DNA of 43,321 nt from Oscillospiraceae bacterium. Lineage in GTDB: Bacteria > Bacillota > Clostridia > Oscillospirales > Acutalibacteraceae. This document shows, piece by piece, positions 32,087 through 41,477 of the stretch (position 1 is its first letter; every line of letters begins with the position of its first letter). The notes below the pieces were generated by a model. That model did no database searches. It was not told where the DNA came from and saw only the letters and a list, made by a program, of their open reading frames with translations. The position numbers were made by a program, and so were the translations under genes. The stretch spans positions 1 through 43,321 of the forward strand of contig JAFLUM010000016.1 in assembly GCA_022508805.1 (NCBI GenBank), given 5' to 3'.

Positions 32087-32563
32087 ATGACGGTCCACCC
32101 TATTGCACCCGTATTTGACAGTCAATCAAAAATACTTATATTGGGCAGCTTTCCGTCGGTAAAGTCAAGAGAATACGGATTTTTCTACGGGCATCCGCAA
32201 AACCGCTTTTGGCGTGTCACGGCGGAGATTTTTGGCTGTAAAGTACCCGAAAGCATTGAGGAAAAACGAGCGTTTTTACTTGAAAATCATATTGCTCTAT
32301 GGGACGTGATAGCGTCTTGTGAGATCGTCGGTTCTTCCGACAGCAGTATAAAGGACGTCACACCCAACAATATAAGCAGGATTTTAGCCGTATCGCCCAT
32401 TGAGCGTATCTTTACAAACGGTAAAAAGGCATTTGAGCTTTATAATAAATATATCCTGCCCGAAATCGGGGTAGAGGCGCAGTGTCTGCCATCCACAAGT
32501 CCTGCCAACGCGGCTTGGAGCTTTGAAAAACTCGTTATAGAGTGGGGAAAAATTAAATTATAA
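32087..32563 (+). CDS. DNA-deoxyinosine/hypoxanthine glycosylase (UDG superfamily)
   Basis: 158 aa. Motifs of the DNA-deoxyinosine glycosylase branch: ILILGSFPSVKSREYGFFYGHPQNRFWRV, FLLENHIALWDVIASCE, FTNGKKAFELY and CLPSTSPANAAWSFEKL. It removes deaminated adenine (hypoxanthine) from DNA. Co-transcription with the oxidoreductase is likely; the biological link is unclear. Confidence 0.88.
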   Translation: MTVHPIAPVFDSQSKILILGSFPSVKSREYGFFYGHPQNRFWRVTAEIFGCKVPESIEEKRAFLLENHIALWDVIASCEIVGSSDSSIKDVTPNNISRILAVSPIERIFTNGKKAFELYNKYILPEIGVEAQCLPSTSPANAAWSFEKLVIEWGKIKL

Positions 32564-32567
32564 AACA

Positions 32568-32602
32568 CAAAAAACGGCGGGAATCGAAATGACTCCCGCC
32601 GT
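32568..32602 (-). terminator. Terminator of upp (partly bidirectional)
   Basis: ACGGCGGGA (32574-32582) pairs with TCCCGCCGT (32594-32602); six T follow on the minus strand. On the plus strand the T-run is weak. Confidence 0.8.
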
Positions 32603-32616
32603 AAAATTTAATATGA

Positions 32617-33246
32617 TTATTTTGTTCCGAAAATTCTGTCTCCTGCATCGCCGAGACCCGGAACGATGTACTTGTGCTCGTTGAGTTTTTCATCAAGAGC
32701 GGCACAGTAAACATCGACATCGGGATGAGCATCGGTAAGAGCTTTCATTCCCTCGGGAGCTGCGATAATGCCCATAAACTTGATTGATTTGGGATTGAAT
32801 TTTTTGATCTGATTGATAGCATCAACGGCTGAGCCGCCTGTTGCGAGCATCGGGTCAAGGACGATTACCTCACGCTGTGAGATGTCCGAAGGAAGCTTAC
32901 AGTAATAAGGAACGGGAAGAGCCGTTTCGGGATCACGGTACATACCGATGTGACCGACCTTTGCGGACGGAACAAGTGAAAGAACGCCGTCAAGCATTCC
33001 CGTGCCTGCTCTGAGTATCGGAACAAACGCAAGTGTTTTACCTGAAATAACCTTTGTTTTGGCAATTGCTACGGGAGTTTCGACCTCGACCTCGGCTAAA
33101 GGAAGATCGCGAGTTGCCTCATAGCACATAAGAGCAGCGATTTCCGAAACGAGAGCACGGAACTCTTTTGAACCGGTGTTTTTATCTCTCAATAATGTGA
33201 GCTTATGCTGAATAAGCGGATGATTGGTAATTGTTACGTTTGCCAT
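32617..33246 (-). CDS. upp: Uracil phosphoribosyltransferase
   Basis: 209 aa from the ATG at 33246 (GGAGG 8 nt upstream; the ORF opens further at 33291 without SD). Salvage of uracil to UMP with PRPP. Motifs: [43 protein letters not shown], the PRPP loop [12 protein letters not shown] and GIIAAPEG. A short 5' region carries no visible attenuator. Confidence 0.96.
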   Translation of the reverse strand: MANVTITNHPLIQHKLTLLRDKNTGSKEFRALVSEIAALMCYEATRDLPLAEVEVETPVAIAKTKVISGKTLAFVPILRAGTGMLDGVLSLVPSAKVGHIGMYRDPETALPVPYYCKLPSDISQREVIVLDPMLATGGSAVDAINQIKKFNPKSIKFMGIIAAPEGMKALTDAHPDVDVYCAALDEKLNEHKYIVPGLGDAGDRIFGTK

Positions 33247-33317
33247 TTTTACTTCCTCCAAACAAATCGTTTTTATTGAAATATTATACACTAATCGTAC
33301 TTAATTGACAAGATTTT

Positions 33318-33755
33318 TTATGAATTTTCTATATCGGCTATTTGGTCGATTCTGCGCTGATGTCTGCCGCCCTCGAATTCGGTATCGAGGAAAACGTCCA
33401 CGAGCTCTAAAGCGAGCCCCACGCCCACTACCCTGCCGCCCATACAAAGAGCGTTTGCATCGTTGTGCATTCTTGTAAGCTTTGCGCTGAAATAATCGGA
33501 ACAGCAAGCAGCGCGGATGCCTTTGACCTTATTGGCCGCCATAGAGATTCCTATGCCTGTTCCGCAGCAAAGTATCGCTTTTTCACACTCGCCGCTGACT
33601 ACCTTTTCGCAGGTCTTTTTTGCGATGGGCGCATAGTCGATTGACTCCGACGAATACGTTCCGCAGTCGATGTATTCAATATTTCTCTCGCCAAGATGCT
33701 TTTTAATTGCCTCTTTAAGTTCAAATCCGCCGTGATCGGCTCCCAGTGCTATCAT
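33318..33755 (-). CDS. rpiB: Ribose-5-phosphate isomerase B
   Basis: 145 aa. Motifs: IALGADHGGFELKEAIKKHL, YIDCGTYSSESIDYAPIA, AILCCGTGIGISMAANKVKGIRAA (catalytic Cys in this family), RMHNDANALCMGGRVVG. It interconverts ribose-5-P and ribulose-5-P, upstream of the transketolase encoded at 14250-16042 in metabolism. It overlaps tsaB by 4 nt. Confidence 0.95.
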   Translation of the reverse strand: MIALGADHGGFELKEAIKKHLGERNIEYIDCGTYSSESIDYAPIAKKTCEKVVSGECEKAILCCGTGIGISMAANKVKGIRAACCSDYFSAKLTRMHNDANALCMGGRVVGVGLALELVDVFLDTEFEGGRHQRRIDQIADIENS

Positions 33756-34456
33756 TTTTCTTCCCCTTTTAATTTTTTATTCTTAAGCTCTCTTTCCGCC
33801 TGCGGCATCCGCAGATAGAAAGGCGTAAGCTCATTTGATTTTACGGTATTCTCTCCATTATTTATTTTTCGCTCTGCTATAAAGCCAATGCTTGAAGCGT
33901 GAACAAAACGGGTGTTTTCGTCGGCAACAGATAAATCAGGAACGGTGTCCTTTAATTTCTCATAGCAAAGTGCTGCTCCGTCACCTGTTAAGATGATTTT
34001 GCTGCCCGCCTGTTTAAGTTCCTCGCCGAGCTGTTCAATATATATGGCTCTGTCATCGCAAAGTCGGCGTCCTTCATAAAATGATGCCGTATAAACCTGT
34101 GAGCATCGAGCATCCATAGCCGCACAGACATAAGCACCGCTGTCACGGAATGGCTCTGCCGCCGCTTCGAGAGAAGATACGGGAACACAAGGCACGCTGA
34201 GAGCATCCGCCATTCCCTTGACCGACGATATACCTATACGTACACCCGTAAATGACCCGGGTCCGTGCGTGACCGCGAACAGGTCAATATCTTTAATTGA
34301 AATGCCGCTTTTCTCTAAGGTTTCCTGCACCAAGGGCATAAGTGTCTGACTGTGAGTGAGTCCGTTATTTACAAAGCCTTCGGCAAGAATTTTTCTGTTT
34401 TCCGTTACCGATACCGAAGCCGTTACTGATGAGGAATCAAGTGATAAAATTTTCAA
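33752..34456 (-). CDS. tsaB: tRNA t6A biosynthesis protein TsaB
   Basis: 234 aa, ASKHA-fold partner of TsaD. Motifs: ILSLDSSSVTASVSV, NNGLTHSQTLMPLV, VTHGPGSFTGVRIGISSVKGMA. With TsaE (next gene upstream) and TsaD it makes t6A37 in tRNA. tsaD is not in the window. It overlaps tsaE by 4 nt. Confidence 0.94.
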   Translation of the reverse strand: MKILSLDSSSVTASVSVTENRKILAEGFVNNGLTHSQTLMPLVQETLEKSGISIKDIDLFAVTHGPGSFTGVRIGISSVKGMADALSVPCVPVSSLEAAAEPFRDSGAYVCAAMDARCSQVYTASFYEGRRLCDDRAIYIEQLGEELKQAGSKIILTGDGAALCYEKLKDTVPDLSVADENTRFVHASSIGFIAERKINNGENTVKSNELTPFYLRMPQAERELKNKKLKGEEK

Positions 34457-34881
34457 ATATTCACGCCTCCGTCAACGGTTATTATGCGCTGATTTTCATT
34501 TTCTCCGCGTTCAAATATAACACGGACAGTATTCTCGGGTAAAGCGTTTTCAATGTTTTCGCTCCACTCGACGGCAAGTATTCCGCCGCTTTCATAATAA
34601 TCAAAAAAACCGCTTGAATAAAGGTCGTCCCAGCTCTCAACGCGATACATATCAAAGTGATATAGAGGCGGATTGCCGCCGTATGCATTGACAATGGCAA
34701 AGGTGGGACTGCTGACCTCTTCCACGGTATTTAAAGCCTTTGCCATACCGCGGGTAAAGGCAGTCTTGCCCATACCAAGTCCGCCGAAAAACGCAACCAC
34801 TGTTCCGCCCGTAAGCCTTGAAGCCAGTCTTTTGCCTAATTCGATCGTTTCTTCAACACTGTCGGTTACAAATCTCTGCAT
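34453..34881 (-). CDS. tsaE: tRNA t6A biosynthesis ATPase TsaE
   Basis: 142 aa, a small P-loop ATPase. Motifs: TVVAFFGGLGMGKTAFTRGMA (Walker A), VSSPTFAIVNAYGG, LYHFDMYRVES, and VEWSEN near the end. It stimulates the TsaBD complex. No clear terminator separates it from the kinase-like gene upstream. Confidence 0.95.
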   Translation of the reverse strand: MQRFVTDSVEETIELGKRLASRLTGGTVVAFFGGLGMGKTAFTRGMAKALNTVEEVSSPTFAIVNAYGGNPPLYHFDMYRVESWDDLYSSGFFDYYESGGILAVEWSENIENALPENTVRVIFERGENENQRIITVDGGVNI

Positions 34882-34932
34882 AAAACACCTTAAAACTTAT
34901 TATCTAAACTGATTTTATCACAAATATGACGA

Positions 34933-35469
34933 TTAGTAAACCGCCGATTGAATTAGTTTTAAAAATTCTTCGGACTGTTTTCGGCTTGTGAAAATAATAT
35001 GGTCCGCGTTAGGATATTTTCTTATTTTTTCATCATTTTGGGGAATATCTTTTTTATTGAAATTCCAGATAAATTTCAAAAAATCAAAATCAATTTTTTC
35101 GTTGCATCCCTTTGCCATGTCGAGTCTGCTTGTATTTCTGTATTTAAAATATCTTTTTATAACTCCCGATAAGCACTGATAACGCGGAATACGAAAATCA
35201 ATCACCGTATCGGCGTGTTTTAGACGCATTTCAAGCGTTCTATTGTAATTGCCGTCAATTATCCACCTATCCTTTTGCACCTCTGACTCCAGCCAAATGT
35301 CGAATTCCTCACGGGACAGGTGCGTCCAGTTCTCCTGCCAAAAAGCGGCATCAAGGTGTATAAGCGGCAAATCGGTAATTTCTGCAAGCTTTCTTGAAAA
35401 AGTTGATTTTCCGCTGCCGGAACAGCCTATTACAATTATTCTTTTATACTCTTTTCCACTGTAGATCAC
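34933..35469 (-). CDS. P-loop kinase-like protein (FlaR/topology-modulation family)
   Basis: 178 aa. Walker A IVIGCSGSGKSTFSRKLAE, then LPLIHLDAAFW, WIIDGNY (lid-type), and a basic region ADTVIDFRIPRYQCLSGVIKR. This matches adenylate-kinase-like small ATPases annotated as topology modulation or FlaR-like proteins; their substrates are mostly unknown. It is monocistronic or at the head of the tsaE group, with 52 nt before tsaE. Confidence 0.78.
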   Translation of the reverse strand: MIYSGKEYKRIIVIGCSGSGKSTFSRKLAEITDLPLIHLDAAFWQENWTHLSREEFDIWLESEVQKDRWIIDGNYNRTLEMRLKHADTVIDFRIPRYQCLSGVIKRYFKYRNTSRLDMAKGCNEKIDFDFLKFIWNFNKKDIPQNDEKIRKYPNADHIIFTSRKQSEEFLKLIQSAVY

Positions 35470-35649
35470 AATAAAGCCTCCTAAATATTATTTTTTAGCT
35501 ATTCAAACATAATATAGAAGGCTCATCAACTCCGTTCGTGAAAATTACCAATAAATTCTATCAAAGAAAAAGTGACCTGTCAATTATCACAATAAATTGA
35601 CTTTTAATTTAGTTAAATATACAAAAGTGAATTCTCATTCACTTTTCTG

Positions 35650-35678
35650 TTGAAAAAGCTACTGCGTGGTGTTATCAT
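35650..35678 (+). promoter_or_regulatory. Promoter of gdhA
   Basis: TTGAAA (35650-35655), 17 nt, TATCAT (35673-35678), followed by AAAGGGGG nine nt before the ATG. The upstream 35470-35650 is AT-rich; nothing else recognised. Confidence 0.55.
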
Positions 35679-35701
35679 AGGAACAAAGGGGGTTCAGAAA
35701 A

Positions 35702-37051
35702 ATGAACGAATATATTGAAAGTGTTATAGAAACAGTAAAAAGACGTGACAATGCAAAGCCTGAGTACATTCAATGCGTTAAAGAGGTGTTCCGCTCTCTT
35801 GAAAAGGTTATTGAGCAACATCCCGAATATGTGGAGGATGACCTGCTTACCCGTATGGCTGAGCCTGATAGGCTTATCACCTTCCGAATTGCTTGGGTCG
35901 ATGATGACGGCAAAACACGTATAAACCGCGGATACCGCGTACAGTTCAACTCTGCTATCGGTCCGTATAAGGGCGGTCTGCGCTTCCACCCGAGCGTAAA
36001 TTCAAGTATAATGTATTTCCTCGGTTTTGAGCAGACATTTAAAAACTCCTTAACAGGTCTTCCTATGGGCGGCGCTAAGGGCGGTTCCGATTTTGACCCG
36101 ACAGGAAAAAGCAAGGGCGAGATCATGCGTTTCTGCCAGGCCTTTATGACCGAGCTTTATCGCCATATCGGTCCGAACGTTGACGTTCCCGCAGGCGATA
36201 TCGGTGTAGGCTCACGCGAAATAGGATTTTTATTCGGTCAATATAAGAGAATATCCGATGCGTTTGAAAATGGCGTTATTACGGGAAAAGGACTTTCCTA
36301 CGGCGGTTCGCTCGTTCGTCCCGAGGCAACGGGATACGGAGCGATTTATTACACGAACGAAGTATTTAAGCACATGGGCGATTCTATTGAGGGTAAAACC
36401 TTTATCGTTTCCGGCTTCGGTAACGTTGCTTGGGGTGCTATTAAAAAGCTTACAGAGCTTGGCGGCAAGGCGCTGACCATAAGCGGTCCTGACGGATATG
36501 TTTATGATAAGGACGGAATTGCAACCGACGAAAAAATCGCATATCTTTTGGAAATGCGTGCTTCGGGTATGGACAAAGTTCAAATGTATGCGGACAAGTT
36601 CGGTGCTGAATTCCATCCCGGAGAAAAACCGTGGGGAGTTAAAGGCGATGTTATTCTCCCCTGTGCTACTCAGAACGAGGTCAATCTTGACGATGCTAAG
36701 CTGATTGCCAATAACGGTGTTAAGTATTACATTGAGGTTTCAAATATGCCCACCACCGAGGATGCTCTCAATTACCTTTTAGCTCAAAAGGATATAATCG
36801 TTGCCCCCTCAAAGGCTGTTAACGCAGGCGGTGTTTGTGTATCCGGTCTTGAAATGAGCCAAAACAGCCAGCGCCTTAGCTGGACTGCAGAAGAAGTTGA
36901 CTCTAAACTTCAAAACGCGATGAAAAATATTTACAAAAACTCTGTCGATGCTGCCGAAAGATACGGCCTCGGCTACAATCTTGTGGCAGGCGCTAACATC
37001 GCAGGCTTTGAAAAAGTTGCTCAGGCAATGATGGAACAGGGAATTTACTAA
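35702..37051 (+). CDS. gdhA: NADP-type glutamate dehydrogenase
   Basis: 449 aa, the usual size of hexameric class I enzymes. Motifs: VQFNSAIGPYKGGLRFHPSVN, the catalytic region LPMGGAKGGSDFDP, VPAGDIGVGSREIGFLFGQYK, the Rossmann nucleotide loop SGFGNVAWGA, and NAGGVCVSGLEMSQNSQRL. It joins ammonium and 2-oxoglutarate to make glutamate; the cofactor preference is assumed from family. It is monocistronic with its own terminator. Confidence 0.96.
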   Translation: MNEYIESVIETVKRRDNAKPEYIQCVKEVFRSLEKVIEQHPEYVEDDLLTRMAEPDRLITFRIAWVDDDGKTRINRGYRVQFNSAIGPYKGGLRFHPSVNSSIMYFLGFEQTFKNSLTGLPMGGAKGGSDFDPTGKSKGEIMRFCQAFMTELYRHIGPNVDVPAGDIGVGSREIGFLFGQYKRISDAFENGVITGKGLSYGGSLVRPEATGYGAIYYTNEVFKHMGDSIEGKTFIVSGFGNVAWGAIKKLTELGGKALTISGPDGYVYDKDGIATDEKIAYLLEMRASGMDKVQMYADKFGAEFHPGEKPWGVKGDVILPCATQNEVNLDDAKLIANNGVKYYIEVSNMPTTEDALNYLLAQKDIIVAPSKAVNAGGVCVSGLEMSQNSQRLSWTAEEVDSKLQNAMKNIYKNSVDAAERYGLGYNLVAGANIAGFEKVAQAMMEQGIY

Positions 37052-37070
37052 TATAAAAACAATTCAAAAA

Positions 37071-37103
37071 ATGCTGTCTCACTATTTTGAGGCAGCATTT
37101 TTT
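37071..37103 (+). terminator. Terminator of gdhA
   Basis: ATGCTGTCTCA (37071-37081) pairs with TGAGGCAGCAT (37088-37098, one G-U), then six T. Confidence 0.85.
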
Positions 37104-37141
37104 GTTTATAATCCATATTTTAGGAATGTCAACCATATTAA

Positions 37142-38173
37142 CTACTCAAAAACTATTTCGCTAAAATCGTACATATCCCTTGTTGAGGATGCGGATGTGT
37201 GTATAGTGATCTCTACTCCGCCGGGCTTCTTGGATTTGCTGTATCCGGCTGGACGCACCGCGTGATAGTATGTGCCGTTCATAAAACTGCAATAATTTGT
37301 TTTAGGGTGAACGTGACCTATAGACACAAGTCCCACGCAACCTGAACCTGTCATTATTCCGTCAATAGCAGTGTTTCCCGCAATACCGTCATAAAAATCA
37401 TTTGGTATCGGTGCATAATCAGCGCTATAAGGCTCGCCGGTTTTACCGGAATTTGCAAAGTTTGGGGTATTCATATGAAAAAAGAAACTGACCTTCATGT
37501 CAGGATTTTCACTCTTTTTTTCTTCTAAAATATTTTTTGCCCAATCGACCTGATCATCCTTCATATAATCATAATTATTATTATCATCACGTGCAAGAGA
37601 ATCCATAAATATAAGGCTGTGAACCGTGCGGTCCGAAGAGTCGAGCAGATCAACGGTATAATGTGTGGCACCCGTAACATTTTCGACATTTGATAATATG
37701 CAATGATCATACTGAGCAAGATACGCCGCGACATCATCGGTTGAACCGTTCATCTCCCCGTCGTTATTGCCGGGCACATATGCCCAATACTGATCAAAAT
37801 TTTCAAACATTTCTGCGATAGTTTGAAGGGCAGTTTCCTTATTATATTTGATTTTGATGTTGTTACCTTCAATCATATCGCCGGATATTACGACCAAGTC
37901 GGGATTTATACTTTCAATCTGACTTTTTATTGACTCAAGAGTTTTGGTATCCTTTGATGTGGAACCGCTTATCAAATGAGTGTCGCTGAACTGAAGCACG
38001 GTAAAATCACCGTTTTCGTCAACGGTAAATAACGGTACTTCCCTACCGATAATCGAATTTTCTGCGGCAAAACCCGTGATATCCCCTTTAGTCGATCTGC
38101 CGCAAGAAGCAAAGCATATTATCACTGCCATAATAATTGCCAATGCAATACAAATCTTTTTCATACTTTTCAT
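37142..38173 (-). CDS. Calcineurin-like metallophosphoesterase lipoprotein
   Basis: 343 aa. Residues 1-24 are a lipoprotein signal ending ICFASC (lipobox Cys). The rest is a calcineurin-like phosphoesterase: FTVLQFSDTHLI (Asp, His), LVVISGDMIEGN (Asp), YVPGNNDGE (Asn, Asp), FFFHMNTPNF (His) and SIGHVHPKTNY (His-x-His). All metal ligands are present. The substrate is unknown. AGTGAGG lies 7 nt before the ATG and overlaps the region of the broken GNAT gene just upstream. Confidence 0.9.
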   Translation of the reverse strand: MKSMKKICIALAIIMAVIICFASCGRSTKGDITGFAAENSIIGREVPLFTVDENGDFTVLQFSDTHLISGSTSKDTKTLESIKSQIESINPDLVVISGDMIEGNNIKIKYNKETALQTIAEMFENFDQYWAYVPGNNDGEMNGSTDDVAAYLAQYDHCILSNVENVTGATHYTVDLLDSSDRTVHSLIFMDSLARDDNNNYDYMKDDQVDWAKNILEEKKSENPDMKVSFFFHMNTPNFANSGKTGEPYSADYAPIPNDFYDGIAGNTAIDGIMTGSGCVGLVSIGHVHPKTNYCSFMNGTYYHAVRPAGYSKSKKPGGVEITIHTSASSTRDMYDFSEIVFE

Positions 38174-38177
38174 TTTT

Positions 38178-38621
38178 CTACCTCACTATATCCTTTTTAA
38201 AATTTTTTTGCAATTTTTTCTCGCAGTAACCTAACGCATTGTAAAATATGTGCATCTGTGCGCTCAATACCTGATTCCAAGCGAACTCCGACCGCACCGT
38301 TTTCCTCTGCCAATTTTTCGGCGGCGCTCAATAGGGCCGTGCCTATCCCCTGTCTTTTATAATCGTTATTTACCGCAAAACCGAGAATATTTTTATAATT
38401 GACGGCGTAAATCACATCATAATTTGCAATATGTATGTAGCCTACAACCTTTTCACCGATATCCGCCACAAAAACAGCCTGTGAGTTATCGAAGATAATT
38501 TTTGCAAGCTTCGTTTCGGTCTTTGCAAGAGCATAATCATACCCGAGAGAGGTAGTGCTCAAAAAGCATATATCCTGCGCGTCGGAAATGCTTGCTTTTC
38601 TAATAAAAATTTATTATTCAT
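38178..38621 (-). pseudogene. GNAT acetyltransferase with two frame breaks
   Basis: The central ORF (38197-38562, 121 aa) carries the GNAT core VADIGEKVVGYIHIA and the acetyl-CoA loop NNDYKRQGIGTALL, but lacks both ends. Upstream, an in-frame reading IFIRKASISDAQDICFL joins the core and would connect to the ATG at 38621 if one A were added near 38610 (MNNKIFIRKASISDAQ). Downstream, the frame should change near 38245-38253 to give IFYNALGYCEKKLQKNFKK, the canonical GNAT end (FYNALGY), ending at TAG 38178. Two separate breaks in one gene point to real decay, unless the assembly is poor. The ATG overlaps the stop of the TIR gene (TGATG). Confidence 0.8.
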
Positions 38622-41398
38622 CACTGTTTTTCACCTTCATCAACTACGACATGTAAGTAATCGCCCCAATTACCGAGGGCATGAGGGTCAAATGCTGCAT
38701 CGACGATCTGTATATCCTCATCATCTAACTGATAGCAAGACATGTTCTGCAGCGTATTTTTAGCTTCGCTATCCCAACCTGGGGCATCCAACAGCCATGT
38801 AAAGACCTCATCCCCAAGCGTATAAATAATGTACGTACACGGCTCATAACTATACATATAAGAATATTGATAAGTGAGGTCCCAGTTGGAAAAGAATTTA
38901 AGATCGGTTATTTCTTCAGTAGACTCACTTTCCACCGTGGTCAGAATACCTTGGTAACTGCTGGAATAAAGCTCTATAGAATATGTATATTCTAATTGGT
39001 TTTCTTCGGTAAATCGCTGGTTACGGATAACAAAGCATATACGTCCATGATATGAGGCGACACTTTGTATCATACCGGCTGTTTCACGCTGCAGTATTCG
39101 CACGGGTTCTGTTTGTTTTTTAGTGAAATACAAGAAAATGTCTCCTGTTTCCATCTCTGCTAACAAACCGCCGGTATCTGTAGAAAATAACGCTATAGGT
39201 CTTTTTCCAAGTGTATCCACATTAAAAACTGAGGATATTTCACCGTTTTCATCCACTGTAACTTCTATCAGATCATGTCCTAATGAATTCCATAAGTAAA
39301 CAACGTCCCGATCTTTGTCCACGAACATACGGTCTATACATCCGATTTCAAAAATATATCTGATTTTCAAAGAATCCTTATTTTCCTTGCCGTCCGTAAC
39401 GCTTATACAATATCCATCATTCTTAACACGATACCCCGTGCTAAGCTCGACTTCTGTTTGCTTATAGTCCTGCCTTTCGCATTGCTTGCCGTCAAACTCC
39501 CGACTCTCTATAGGAACATCATCCGCCTTAAATCGAACTATGGTATAATAGCGGATATTGCCGTATCCGTCGCTGACCGCCAGCCTGCCTTCTTCAAGCC
39601 ACTTCACATACTCAAGATTTGCTATCTGTATCGGCGCAGCTGCTTCTTTACCTGTAGTCCAGTCCCATATCTGCAGTTTTCCGTTCCCCCATGCTGCAAT
39701 TCTGCTGCCGTTCGGTTCAAAAGCAGCATACCAAAGAGGTGTGTTACCGTCAAAATCCGTTTTCATACAAATATTGCCGTATTTATCGTAGACTTCAATA
39801 CCACCGCCCGGATTATAGTCTGTCCCCACAGCATTGCCGTACACAAATGCATAGTGCTGCCCGTCATTGCTGAATGCAACATTCTGCAAAGCACGCAAAT
39901 GTGAATCATAAAAGCTATTCATATGTGAAAATTCAGAGCTTCCGATACTGAATACAGCTGCGCTTGTTCCATCAGACACAACGCAAAGTTCTCCTCCGTC
40001 ATCCACCCACATAGATAATTCGGCACTCATAAGCTCGGCAGTAGTATTAAATACCTGTGAAAGGTCGAAGGTCTCACGAAGCGTACCTTGGACATCAGAT
40101 TCACTAAGATCGTAAACATAAAGATATCCTCCGTAGCATACCGCCGCCCGTGTTCGGTTAAGTGCCATGGCATTCCAAACACCGTCATCGTCAATTAGTA
40201 AATTCTCCACCTGTGCCGAATCACAGTATGGATTGATCGCATTGGGCTTTGGAACCTGAGATATAGATGAATCTGCCGTAAAATAGAATGTTATCGTATC
40301 GTCAGTGGCAAAGGTCCAGCAGCTTCTGTCCTGAGAAGCTGAAATATGTGTACCAAAATAACTTAGATCCTCCAGTACGTTTCCGTTTCCGTCTATCACA
40401 AACATACCGTTGTTCTCGTACAGTAGCTTTTCCCCTGTAGAATCCGTAACATGGATAATACCCTCATAATAGTCGTGCAGCATTTCACTGTCAAACAGTA
40501 TATCGCCGTCGATCCATCCGTTGCCGTCATCCACGTGATTGAGCCATCCGTGCTGTTGAAGAAGCAGTAACATACCATCTGCGTTTCTCGACTCCGAGTA
40601 ATACATCAAGGCCTTTTCATAATCGCCGTCTATCACCTCTGTAGCCCCCTGCTTGACCAACCAGACACCACGCTCATTAGATAGAATATGATTGTCAATT
40701 AGGCTGTGGTCATATCTCAGTTGCAACAAATAGTAAAAAAACATAAAGAAAAAAACAACTAAAAGTACGGTTAAGAAAAGCGCGATACTCACTGAAACAA
40801 TTGTGGTGGTAATCCGTTTGCGTCTTCTGGCATGTCGCTGATACAGGTCGTCAAAACTGACGCCGAGCATAGCCGCACACAGGCGAAGGTATTCTTTTTT
40901 TAGTTTCTTCAAAGAGCCTTTTAAAGACTTGGCACGCACGTCACAGCACAGAGGTTCTACCTCAACCTCCTGAAGCTCTACCGTTCCGTCTTCTTTCACT
41001 ATTTCTCTCGTCTCATGGCGAAGAATATCCGGAATAGACTCAGAAGGTTCGCCATCGACCAATATAGGCAGAATATTATTGATGCTGCCTCCGTGTGCTT
41101 CCTTGAAGTTCCTGATTTCCTCCATACACCACTTTGAATCCTTTGTTTCTTTGCTAAGTATGACAATCAGAAACTCAGATGATTCAAGAGCACTTTGAAG
41201 CGCAACATCAAGATCGGCACTGGTAGGCAGCTCCGACGTATCGCGAAAAACACGACCGATTCGGCGTTCTTTCAATCCATTTACATTACGCGGTGCCTTG
41301 TATCTCTCTAAAAGATTTTGTGTGCGTTCAGCTATGGCGCGGTCCACAGGCAAATGACGGTAGGATATAAAAGCAGCATATTGGTTTGTGCCATCCAT
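38621..41398 (-). CDS. TIR-transmembrane-beta-propeller protein
   Basis: 925 aa. Residues ~6-130 form a TIR domain: YAAFISYRHLPVDRAIAERT, RRIGRVFRDTSELPTSADL, SSEFLIVILSKETKDSKW and WCMEEIRNF, with E93 at the position of the catalytic Glu of NAD-cleaving TIRs. A basic segment (RHARRRKRI) precedes one strong transmembrane helix (~198-225). The remaining ~690 residues consist of beta-rich WD40/YVTN-like repeats (for example AFVYGNAVGT, AAFEPNGSRIAAWGNGKLQIWDWTTGKEA), a likely propeller. It may be a membrane-bound sensor-effector. No known defence gene is adjacent; a role in phage defence or signalling is inference. Promoter at 41449-41477. Confidence 0.88.
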   Translation of the reverse strand: MDGTNQYAAFISYRHLPVDRAIAERTQNLLERYKAPRNVNGLKERRIGRVFRDTSELPTSADLDVALQSALESSEFLIVILSKETKDSKWCMEEIRNFKEAHGGSINNILPILVDGEPSESIPDILRHETREIVKEDGTVELQEVEVEPLCCDVRAKSLKGSLKKLKKEYLRLCAAMLGVSFDDLYQRHARRRKRITTTIVSVSIALFLTVLLVVFFFMFFYYLLQLRYDHSLIDNHILSNERGVWLVKQGATEVIDGDYEKALMYYSESRNADGMLLLLQQHGWLNHVDDGNGWIDGDILFDSEMLHDYYEGIIHVTDSTGEKLLYENNGMFVIDGNGNVLEDLSYFGTHISASQDRSCWTFATDDTITFYFTADSSISQVPKPNAINPYCDSAQVENLLIDDDGVWNAMALNRTRAAVCYGGYLYVYDLSESDVQGTLRETFDLSQVFNTTAELMSAELSMWVDDGGELCVVSDGTSAAVFSIGSSEFSHMNSFYDSHLRALQNVAFSNDGQHYAFVYGNAVGTDYNPGGGIEVYDKYGNICMKTDFDGNTPLWYAAFEPNGSRIAAWGNGKLQIWDWTTGKEAAAPIQIANLEYVKWLEEGRLAVSDGYGNIRYYTIVRFKADDVPIESREFDGKQCERQDYKQTEVELSTGYRVKNDGYCISVTDGKENKDSLKIRYIFEIGCIDRMFVDKDRDVVYLWNSLGHDLIEVTVDENGEISSVFNVDTLGKRPIALFSTDTGGLLAEMETGDIFLYFTKKQTEPVRILQRETAGMIQSVASYHGRICFVIRNQRFTEENQLEYTYSIELYSSSYQGILTTVESESTEEITDLKFFSNWDLTYQYSYMYSYEPCTYIIYTLGDEVFTWLLDAPGWDSEAKNTLQNMSCYQLDDEDIQIVDAAFDPHALGNWGDYLHVVVDEGEKQ

Positions 41399-41423
41399 AA
41401 TGAATTCTTCCTTTACATCTTTT

Positions 41424-41441
41424 TACCAAATAATCGGTAAT
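41424..41441. promoter_or_regulatory. Inverted repeat in the TIR gene 5' UTR
   Basis: TTACC (41424-41428) and GGTAA (41437-41441) flank an 8-nt AT-rich centre between the promoter and the SD of the TIR gene. It could be an operator or hairpin. Confidence 0.3.
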
Positions 41442-41448
41442 CAAATAC

Positions 41449-41477
41449 AGTATAGCATAAACGGCGAAAATCGACAA
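41449..41477 (-). promoter_or_regulatory. Promoter of the TIR gene
   Basis: Minus strand: TTGTCG (41472-41477), 17 nt, TATACT (41449-41454), ~50 nt before the ATG. Confidence 0.6.

Noticed and set aside
38197-38562. Intact GNAT acetyltransferase of 121 aa
   Set aside because: Both ends of the domain are in other frames; it is better called a pseudogene spanning 38178-38621.
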